Assembly (NCBI GenBank): GCA_019009955.1
Contig: CM032228.1
Coordinates: 181,161,001-181,225,000 of the forward strand
Direction of reading: 5' to 3'
Length of the DNA stretch: 64,000 nucleotides
Source of the DNA: Riptortus pedestris
Taxonomy: Eukaryota; Arthropoda; Insecta; Hemiptera; Alydidae
The notes beneath the pieces were generated by a model. It worked only from the letters and a program-made list of their open reading frames with translations. It had not been told where the DNA came from and searched no databases. Position numbers and translations under genes: made by a program. Below are positions 55,454 through 64,000 of the stretch, piece by piece. Positions within the stretch are counted from its first letter, which is position 1. Every line of letters starts with the position of its first letter.

Positions 55454-55726
55454 ACAGGATGGTCAAAGAAACAGTACGTAGATTCAAGAAGAGACCAAGT
55501 CTTCCTCACAAGACTACGTATTGGACATACATACCTGACACATTCATACATAATGAACAAAAAAGACAAGCCTACTTGTACTCAATGCAACACTATAGCT
55601 AGAAAACACCTACTAACAGATTGCAGATTACGAACTTACTTAAACATTCCACACGACTTGAACGAATTACTGATTGCCACAAGTCTGACATTTTTAAAAA
55701 CAATTGGGCAGTTTGAAAATATTTAA
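55454..55726 (+). pseudogene. LINE ORF2 C-terminal fragment
   Basis: A 90-codon open segment without its own start: TGWSKKQYVDSRRDQVFLTR, LRIGHTYLTHSYIM, then CTQCNTIARKHLLTDC, and a stop at 55724. RDQVFLTRLRIGHTxLTH followed by a CxxC...H...C cluster is the C-terminus shared by many jockey- and I-type LINEs. No polymerase lies upstream, so it is a 5'-truncated copy, different from both LINEs described elsewhere here. No stop interrupts it. The T-rich and (GT)n sequence that follows may be its 3' UTR. Confidence 0.75.
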
Positions 55727-55805
55727 TTCCATATTTTATTTTTTTTAATGTGTGTGCGTGCGTTCGTATGTGTTTGTGCGCGCGTGGGTGTGTTTGTGCG
55801 CGCGT

Positions 55806-55807
<2 letters not shown>

Positions 55808-55896
<89 letters not shown>
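55808..55896. repeat. (GT)n microsatellite
   Basis: About 44 GT units. The Val-Cys open frame across it is an artefact. Confidence 0.95.
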
Positions 55897-55897
<1 letters not shown>

Positions 55898-55959
55898 CGT
55901 GTTTAAATTCGAATGATGCCTGTTTTTATGAATAATTTTTGTTTCAAAGTTACCAAGTT

Positions 55960-56190
55960 TATTTTTCGCTTATTTATTTACTACCTGTTTTTAGTTCTAT
56001 GTTGTGTTTGTGTTTCTTGTTTCTTTTGTGTTCCGTTTCCTTAGTTTTGTTCTTTATATTATTTCGTGTTCCGTTTTTTGTTATTTTGTTTTCTTGTTTT
56101 TATTTTTGTTTTGTTTTTCCCCTATGTTAAAGAAGAACCAAGTCGCCATTGATGCGGAGCTCTACATAATAAATAATAACGTGAAATCAT
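55960..56190 (+). repeat. T-rich minisatellite, second copy
   Basis: TTTTGTGTTCC-like units followed by the tail AAGAACCAAGTCGCCATTG and ATGCGGAGCTC with AATAAAT, as at 35290-35815. Confidence 0.65.
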
Positions 56191-58894
56191 TCTAAATGAA
56201 TTAACTGCAGTCTCTGCTTAAATCAAGGTGACCCCCTTAGCTAAATAAATTTGATTTAACTATAAATAAATGTAGGTACAAAGTACATTATACATTAAAA
56301 TGTTTAAGGTATATAACAAATATATAATGTTTATCTTATATATATCTTATATCTTAGGGATGTATGTAATACCACTATATGCTTCTCTTATATATATTAT
56401 AGTCTTCCATATGCCTAGCCATCGCTGAGTTGTGTCGAGCCAGGCCGGGCATAACCTGGGATTCTTTGTATTACTAGTTTTCGCCTGCTTCGCATTTAAT
56501 ACAAATATCATTTCCATGGATGCAAGGAAGTATACATAGGGGCTTTAGTGTAAAGAAACATAAATATGTCCTTAAATTGGTATGAATTAACTCACAAATT
56601 AAACTAATATTATCTAAGGCCAAATTATTCTTAATGACTTAACCTCAGCCTCTGGCAAAACCTTGGTGACCACATAGGTAACTAAATGAATATTATTTAA
56701 CTACAAATAAATTTATACACCTAATTAATAAATTTAGAAGCAAAATATATTTATTTAGCTGAAGAACGAACTATTTATCATACATTTAGCTAGTATATAA
56801 ACTTATCTATAAATACATTTTATTTTGCTAGAGATGTACGATAACCGCTGCTGATTACTAATCAATAAATAAATAATCACGGTATACTAGTCTTCGTTCG
56901 AGCTCATTAAAATCTCCTGTGGTTATTTCTTCAATTTGTTTCTATTTTTACTGGAGGTGATTGTGATTAATCAGGTACATCTAATACATACTATAGTGTC
57001 TCATCACAATTTATTTTAAAGCTCTAAAAAGTGGAACTTTTCATAATCAAAAAGCAACGCCCCCTTGAAGGAGGATAACATCGAAGCACCTTTCACGAGA
57101 ATAGACATCAACAAGAAGGAAAGATCGTTCAGATTCGCAAATGGTTGCTAGTACGTTTTGGTTTACTGCTCTAAATGAGCACAATGCTCCGTTTTGCCGA
57201 ATCATGAAGCATAGACTCGAGTCGTGATGAGAATGAAGACGTGGCAAAAGTCACGTAGACAACCTAGTTTGCAGCATTGATTCGCGAAGAAACTTCATTC
57301 TGATCAGGGCGTGAATCTCTAACATGAAATTATTCAAAAGTTGGGCAGGACCTCAAAAGACCAGCACAATAGGCAAGCATATACAATTGTTGAATATTGT
57401 AACGTTCAACAGTATCATTACATAGTATTCACTAAAGGTTTCATGTCAGTATATTAATTTATTTCATCAGTAGCGGATTCGGTTAGTCTGTCCCCCGATG
57501 GAGAATTTGTACTATCCTTAAACCTATTAGTCCATACAGCGCAGACGGCTATATTTTCGTACCCCACTGAAAACATCAGCATGCACCTATCAGACTATCA
57601 TAGGCTTTGCCTGTATGGAAACGACATATTTCAGCAACTAAACATATCTGGCTTCTATCAAGGCGACCCTGTGCGTCATCTGAACTTCAGAATCACGAGG
57701 AAGAGCATACAACATCATCAAGAGAATATGTTAAACCATGTTCATTAGTCAACATGCAAAATATACTCGTATGATAAACCGCGCAATTCCGTCTTCCGGG
57801 TCATGGGATTCTGCAAATTAACTTGGCATTCATCACGTGTAAAACGTACTATAAATCTATAAATATCTATCTATAAATCTCGGGCATATGGTCCGAATGT
57901 GTGGGGTTCAAGTGATTTTTTTTTGTTCACTGACGAACATTGATTTCTTATATAAAAAGGCATAACTGGGCACATATAAAACTTACTAAGTACCCTGCAA
58001 ATATGTTGTCTATCAGGTAAGTTTGGATCAAAAGTCTTAAGAATATTTACAGTGGTACAAATTTTATATTTATAGATAACTGACTGATTAACCAATAAAC
58101 GGAAAGTGTTAAGATATTTGGAATTTATTTAGTAGTAATAAATTCTCCAGTGCCCCGAAGGCTTGGAAACAGTGGATTAATTCCTGTATATAATCAACCC
58201 CGATTAGCATCTGATACTTGAAAAAAATAAATTTATTTTATGTATACAAATCTATATTACTAGTTGGTTTGAATTTTTATTGACAGAACATGTTACTAAG
58301 GTGTTAGGTTTACACTACGAGTAGAATAATACTATGTTAGTTGCCTATTCCAGTCGTGTAAATTATTTTTCGGCACATAAGAAGAAATTATTCAATAACA
58401 CAGTAAATGAGTGAAATATATGAATTCATTTCAATAAAGCTAATTATGGATAAACTTAAAGCTTGTTTTAAACAAACCGACAAATATGCTCCGTGTGTCA
58501 CCCGAGTTCAGTTGTGCGCTCAACTTTATTCAAATGAAGAGTTCTTTCTTCTCAGTTGCTTCCATGATTCAAAGCACACAGTGGACACGCCATGAACACA
58601 TTATAAAAATGAGATAAAGGTTTAAGGCCCAGGTAGGGACATTAAAATAGCCATTTTCCAATTGGCTGACTGTACCCTAAGTAGGTCGTCCATATGTAAT
58701 GAAGCATGAACTGAGATTATCGGCCTCAGCCCAGCTCAAGAAGCTGAAATGAAGTGTTCCGGTCCTGAGCCCATGACCTCCCCTGACACCGGATAAGTTA
58801 GGTCAGCAGAGGTCTTAGAAGCACACTCATTCAACCATGGATCAGCCTCTAAGCTGACGTCAACGTTCCAATGTAATGACCAACATGTCTGTCC

Positions 58895-58898
<4 letters not shown>
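56191..58898. other. No gene seen; a possible SINE-like piece near its end
   Basis: Mostly AT-rich, with a GC-richer part at 57440-57830 without a readable frame. 58720-58890 is GC-richer; on the minus strand GGTCATGGGCTCAGGACC can form a T-arm-like hairpin but neither A box nor B box is convincing. Confidence 0.4.
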
Positions 58899-58948
<50 letters not shown>

Positions 58949-58954
58949 ATATAT
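58899..58954. repeat. (TA)n microsatellite
   Basis: About 27 TA units with one interruption (TTT near 58935). Confidence 0.95.
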
Positions 58955-59833
58955 CACTACCGAATTTATATAGAATTTCAGGCCTAACTTTGAGTTTTAT
59001 TTATAAGAATAATAAGTCCAATATTTAATATATACCGTTTTTACCCAGACAAGCAATATATGTTCAGTAGTAGCCTTTGAAACAGCAAAAGCATATTTCG
59101 AAATAGGTCAGATGGAAAACCTGATTTTATTACATTTTAACTACAAATGGCGTCTCCAATCACTCTATTCGAAACGGGCCCATGTCGTAAGATTTAAGAT
59201 ATCGTCCTACGTTCTAACATTTGGCGCTTAAAACCCCTTAAATGTCTGCTTAAGGCGTATCCTTATTACGGAGAAACATAAAGACAGGGAGAGAGAGTGA
59301 GTGTTTTAAAAGCATCAAAAGCAAAAAGGTTGATTTTTATCTAAATGATTATCAAATTGTGAAACTTGTTTAGAAGCTAATAATGATCGTAGTGCCTGCT
59401 AAGTAGCTAGCTAGGATATATCTTTAGTGGAGACCCATTAGCCTGCCTAGACAATAGTGCATTAACCCTTTCTTTCAGTGCATTTACATCACCAGGAGGC
59501 ACCATTGCAGTCTATCAACAACAGCTAGTTTTAACCTTACCAGATGTGCTCTAATTAAAGCAGTATGCTTCGTCTATTTTACATTCAGAATTGTAGTCAA
59601 ATTTAGAAGCGTCAAATTATTAACTCAATATATACGTCTCTTCTGAAAATCAGCAGCAAGTACATTGTGCTAGGGGTGATTTGTTTTCCAAAATCATTCT
59701 AAAATTTTATTTAAGTCATTATTTTAGACTCCTTAAAGAATAGCAAACAGGGGCCTCTCAACTTTCTGTTGAATATAAACCTTATTGCCCTTTTCTGCAA
59801 TGTAAATATTAGAATATGATTTTTAAATTAACC

Positions 59834-59896
59834 CTACTACTATTACTAATATACTATGATTACATGGAAGTACTTTATCATAGTATGTTAGTAGTA
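59834..59896. repeat. Inverted repeat, about 21-bp arms
   Basis: CTACTACTATTACTAATATA and CTATGAT on the left pair with ATCATAGTATGTTAGTAGTA on the right around a 16-base loop; six extra bases bulge from the left arm. It abuts the left edge of the segment at 59884 that is repeated inverted at 62037-62385. Confidence 0.7.
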
Positions 59897-60305
59897 GAAT
59901 TTTCATTGGAAGATATTACTTAACACATTTTAAGAAAAAGCAAAGCGATATTAGGTTCATGCTTCATTCATCGTTATGACCAAACCAGTCTAGGCTTTTG
60001 TCCACATTCAATCCTAAAAACAATATCATTGAAACTGGCAAAATGTCCCGTTTGTTCATCTATATCCTTGTAGAAGCGAATGTTAATGTTGGTGTTGTAA
60101 ATCTTAGCAATGTTTTTAGAAATTTAGAATATCGCTTCAGTTTTTCTAGCTCTGTACGACCCATCTAGCAATGGAAGTGCGATTAGGTACTTCTATGGAT
60201 CGACTGTGTTGGCACTCCTACCGTTTAATATATAGTCTGTATACTTATTTAAAGAAATGCTTACGTATCTGGATGTGGCTTTCCATTGTTGTTTCTGCCC
60301 ATTCT
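59884..60305 (+). repeat. Segment C, first copy (inverted relative to 62037-62385)
   Basis: It matches the reverse complement of 62037-62385 over its length at roughly 80-85 percent by eye: ATTACTTAACACATTTTA, CTTTTGTC, ACATTCAATCCTAAAAA, TTTTTCTAGC, CTGTACGACCCA, ACGTATCTGGATGT, CTTTCCATTGTT. The stretch about 60190-60265 is extra here or lost there. Confidence 0.75.
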
Positions 60306-61732
60306 GTATCTTTGGGGCTACAAATTATGTCTCCTCAGATGACGACGTTTGTACATAATTACAATTAACTAGAACAGACCACACTTTCACCTTTATTAAT
60401 GACCATTAACTCTAAAATTAAACCGCAGGTTGATTAACAATGAATAAAAATGGCCAAACTTCCACAATAATCGTTTATTACAGAGAATAACGCTTTCATA
60501 TTCAGTGTCCTATCTTCTCTGAGAAAGGCCCTGTGGCCATATACTAAATATGTTAAAATGCGTCCAGGGAGGGTTAAAACGGACAATTCCGTTGAAGTGT
60601 GAAATATTACAATCATATCATTACTCTGTACCTTAATGGAAATGAGCTTTTGTGGTTGTATTTGTCTTGCTTGATTTTCGAAAACTTTCTTCCTATGCCG
60701 TTTAATTACAAGCCCACATTCCGCATATTGATGTATTGGATCTTTTATACGAGAGTTATATTGATGAATGTGTAATGTGATGTTACTAGAGTATACTTTA
60801 CGGCCTAGAAAATATATCGTATAAAAGCTTGAGGTTTAGTTCCGACTAGGAAGAAATTAGTAATAGACGATATCCGAATAGGAAGTAATATAATCATTTG
60901 AAAACACCAATTGAGGTTTTGCACTTTGAGTACCTACTGCCACAATAGGTAATATCCATAAAGAAAATTTGCTGATTAATGCATAGAAAAACAAATATTG
61001 AACACTACTTTATAAACCAATTTGTTTTATAATATTTATGTGTTATATAATACTTATTACCCCTATTTTTAAAACCCACTCTCTGGTTTTAGTTTGATCA
61101 TTAGTTTTACATGAAATATTTAAACTTTTTAGATTCCTCTCAAGTTCTAATGTTTTCTTTTTTTTAGTCGGCCCATTTCACAAACAAGGCCGAATGTTTG
61201 GGTAGGCATAATATGTTACACTGTTTGTTTACACTGTTGGTAGTTAAACTAAAGAGATACTCTATTAAATAGAGGAAATATTGTTATCCATAATATATAA
61301 ATATTATGCCATATAAAATACAATGAATTACAAAATTTCGTGTACATCTTCTAAAATGAATTTGTTAATCAATGTTTAAGTACAGTCAATTTGAAGCATT
61401 GTTTAGTTAATAATACCCTCGAAAAGAGGTATTTATGTTGTTATTGTCAATGATAATATGCAACAAACAGTGAGGAGTTGAAATCATTTTTTATTTTAAA
61501 AGCATTTTCACCCCTTATTAAAATGGCGACTCATAGTTTTTGGCTTACCTCGGAATGTTCAATACATTAGATTAATTAATACAGACTAATCCTGGGGTTA
61601 ATGCCAATAAGGTATTTCTACTGGCCACAAAACACATTTTATTATAACATTTATACTTTCAAAAATAAAATTTGATCGTGCTAAATTTGCTTTTTAGTCT
61701 GCTTACAGCATTATAGACCATTCCTCCAGGAT
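60306..61732. other. No gene seen
   Basis: AT-rich sequence; no recognisable coding or terminal repeat. Confidence 0.45.
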
Positions 61733-61734
61733 AC

Positions 61735-62690
61735 CAGCATGGAGAAAGTACTTTCCAGAAACTGCCTAAGGTAAGGACAGCAAATCTTGTACAGTTTGTG
61801 AATCCCATTCTCTCCCTAATTTTAAAATGATCTTGCTAACGTAATAATGTATTCAATAGATTCCAGCCATGTGCAGACAATATTTGGTAGCACATGATGC
61901 GATTTCTCTTTCACAATATAATTTACATGAGTGCTAATGCATTTGAAAGACGCTGCCTCCATCTGCAGAGATACTTGGGCAGCGCCAAATATAAATATTA
62001 AGTAAATAATTTTTTTAAAGCATTATTTGCTGAGGGAACAATGGGCAGAAACAATGGAAAGCGACATCCAGATACGTGGGCTCGCAGTTCCATTGCTTGA
62101 CCTGGGTCGTACAGGGCTAGAAAAACTGAAAAGATATTCAAATTACAAAAAAACACTGCTAATATTTACAACAACATTAACATTTGCTTCTAGAAGGATA
62201 TAAATGAACAATCGGGAAATTTTTCCAGTTTCCATGATATTTTTTTTAGGATTGAATGTAGACAAAAGCCTTGACTGGTTTGGTTATATCTCTGAATTAA
62301 GTATGAACCTAATATAGCTCTGCTTCTTTTTTAAAATGTGTTAAGTAATATATTCCAATAAAAATTCTATTACTAATACACTCAGCAACAAGTGCTTTAA
62401 AAAAATTATTTACTTACTATTTATTTTTCGCGTGCCCAAACCTTTGAAGATGGAGGCAGCGTCTTTCAAATGCATTAGCACTCAAGTAACTTATATTGAG
62501 AAAGAGAATAGCCTGTCCTTAATCACATCATGTGCTACCAAATACTGTCTGCATGTGACTGGAATCTATGGAATTCATGAATACGTTAGCAAGATCATTT
62601 TAAAATTAGGGAGAGAATGGGATTCACAAACTGTACAAGATTTGCTGTCCTAACCTTGGGCAGTTTCTGGACAGTACTTTCTCCATGTTG
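61735..62690. repeat. Large inverted repeat: 300-bp arms around an inverted segment C
   Basis: Left arm 61735-62033 and right arm 62386-62690 are reverse complements at about 88-90 percent by eye. Examples are AATCTTGTACAGTTTGTGAA, TTTTAAAATGATCTTGCTAA and GCATTTGAAAGACGCTGCCT on the left and their complements on the right. The 350-bp spacer is segment C in minus orientation. The frame 62432-62653 lies in the right arm and has no known motif. This could be a foldback-type element or a duplication hot spot. Confidence 0.8.
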
Positions 62691-62699
62691 GGAGCAAGA

Positions 62700-63285
62700 A
62701 AGGGAAAGTCTCCTTCGTAAAAGGTGCCTTTATCCGCGTTATGTATCATTAAAAATAACCTTTCTCTCAGGACTCTCCCTTGAATATCTTATTCCCGGCA
62801 AATCGCATCGGCTATTTTTAAACATATAAACAACAAATTTCAAACTAATATAAAATACATGACCCCTAAACAACTCAATCATGTTAAATTTAAGCATTCG
62901 TTGCTCTACATACATTTTCCTAACTAAAATAATAATGAATTTGAGTGCATATTTTTTAGTCCAGTTAACATCGGACTGGCTCATGCGAGTTTTATTAATT
63001 GTAAATGCAATTTCAAGTTGTGTTTACACAGGATTCTAATTGTAGCAGAAATCTGCTTCACTGGGACTATTTCTAACACTGAAAATAATTAATAGTAGTC
63101 TCTCTAGCTCAACAATTATTTGTTTCGTTGTTTTGGTTCTGTTCAGCGTATTTTAAAGCTCATGAAATGCGATTGGTCATTAATTAAAAATAGCCGATAA
63201 ATATTTTATTTTATTTCTAGAGAGTGTTTGCTGCTAGGCAATATAATTAATATAGTTGTAATAATGCTCGTAAATAAAAACAGAA
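62700..63285. other. No gene seen
   Basis: AT-rich sequence without a supported feature. Confidence 0.45.
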
Positions 63286-63289
63286 ATAA

Positions 63290-63470
63290 ATGTTAAAATG
63301 TAAAAAGTAACAAGAACAAATTAAATAGCAAAAATTAAATCAGAAAAAACTAAGAACGTGAAACACAAAACGCAACACGAAAATCAACAATTGAGAAAAA
63401 ATAAACAGAAACAAAAACAAAATATTAAGTTCAAAAACAAAAACATCTTATAAAGTAACCAAATAATTAA
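63290..63470 (-). repeat. T-rich minisatellite, third copy, inverted
   Basis: A-rich on the plus strand with GAAACACAAAACGCAACACG units; the complement shows the TTTTGTGTTTC and TTGCGTTTTGTG units of the copies at 35.3 and 56.0 kb. The tail with GCGGAGCTC is absent. Confidence 0.5.
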
Positions 63471-64000
63471 AACCTATGCTGAGTAATAAATTACGAAAAC
63501 AATAATATAAATCCAATTATTAAAATTAAAACTAGTGATTAATTCATCATTAAATTAATAATAATAAAAATAATAAATAAATCATTAAAAATCCAGTGAA
63601 TAATTCACTAAAAACATTATTTAGCTTGAACTCCAAAGGTTGTTCCTCTTCATATTACTGTTTTATGAAAGACAAGTTTTCCAAAACCAAGAAATTCACT
63701 TCAAACAAATTTACCGTCTATGAAAAAGGATGTAATTTACACGGAAGAAATGTCTTGATGAATGTAAGGAAATTCATATTTGGTTTTCAAATATTATGCT
63801 CCAATGTGTTCGTTAGTCTGAAGAAAATAATATTTGCATAGTAAAGTAGTACAGTTCAGGCGTCTACAAACTCTTTTCTTCTCCTCTGAAAGAACTAGAA
63901 TATTAAGTCTGCGCCACTACATCTAATTATTTCTTAGTTTTCACTCTGGAAACCAACCTTTTTGTTCAAATGTAAGCCCGCAAAAAAAAAAAAAAATCAA
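63471..64000. other. No gene seen
   Basis: AT-rich. The frame at 63596-63841 (81 codons, basic, no motif) is not supported as a gene. Confidence 0.45.

Noticed and set aside
55750..55935. Cys-Val-rich open frame
   Set aside because: Pure translation of the (GT)n tract.
57047..57247. 66-codon minus-strand frame
   Set aside because: No motif, no conserved neighbour and no other coding sign.

Overview
This window looks like a stretch of AT-rich nuclear DNA from an animal, most likely an arthropod. The signs are dense (TA)n microsatellites, several non-LTR retrotransposon (LINE) families, a Penelope-like element with a GIY-YIG endonuclease, a hAT element, a TTAA-flanked MITE and many copies of unknown short dispersed repeats. 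No intact host protein-coding gene can be supported. Every coding segment I recognise belongs to a mobile element, and nearly all carry stops or frameshifts. The species cannot be named from the sequence alone. Identifications rest on reading the protein and DNA by eye; no alignment or search was run.

Left third (1-22 kb). Features are a Penelope-like element remnant at 4.18-5.14 kb with a hammerhead-ribozyme-like motif in its 3' tail, and a degenerate relative of that tail on the minus strand near 1.25 kb. A short hAT element at 6375-7102 has an exact 8-bp target duplication. A tRNA-like sequence lies at 8.1 kb and a 338-bp TTAA-flanked MITE at 8744-9081. Long stretches between hold only simple repeats and dispersed repeat fragments.

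Middle (22-43 kb). An array of about 32 copies of an 82-bp satellite unit covers 23039-25677. A nearly complete but inactivated R1-like LINE (ORF1 with zinc knuckles; ORF2 with endonuclease, reverse transcriptase and RNase H) lies on the minus strand at 28769-33905 between 14-bp target duplications. Around it are copies of at least three dispersed repeat families, often ending in (TA)n, and a second hammerhead-like tail at 40.5 kb.

Right third (43-64 kb). A CpG-rich island at 48.7-49.35 kb is followed by two 5'-truncated copies of a jockey-like LINE that share one target sequence. Then come a cluster of three perfect hairpins, a decayed copy of a transposon-associated protein family (51.75-53.4 kb), a promoter-like leader followed by a zinc-finger-like coding remnant (53.7-54.4 kb), a LINE C-terminal fragment (55.45-55.73 kb) and a large inverted-repeat structure (59.8-62.7 kb).

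Taken together this is a graveyard of transposable elements. The most useful parts are the insertions whose ends and target duplications can be read exactly, and the two tail sequences that fold into near-complete minimal hammerhead cores with palindromic stem III.
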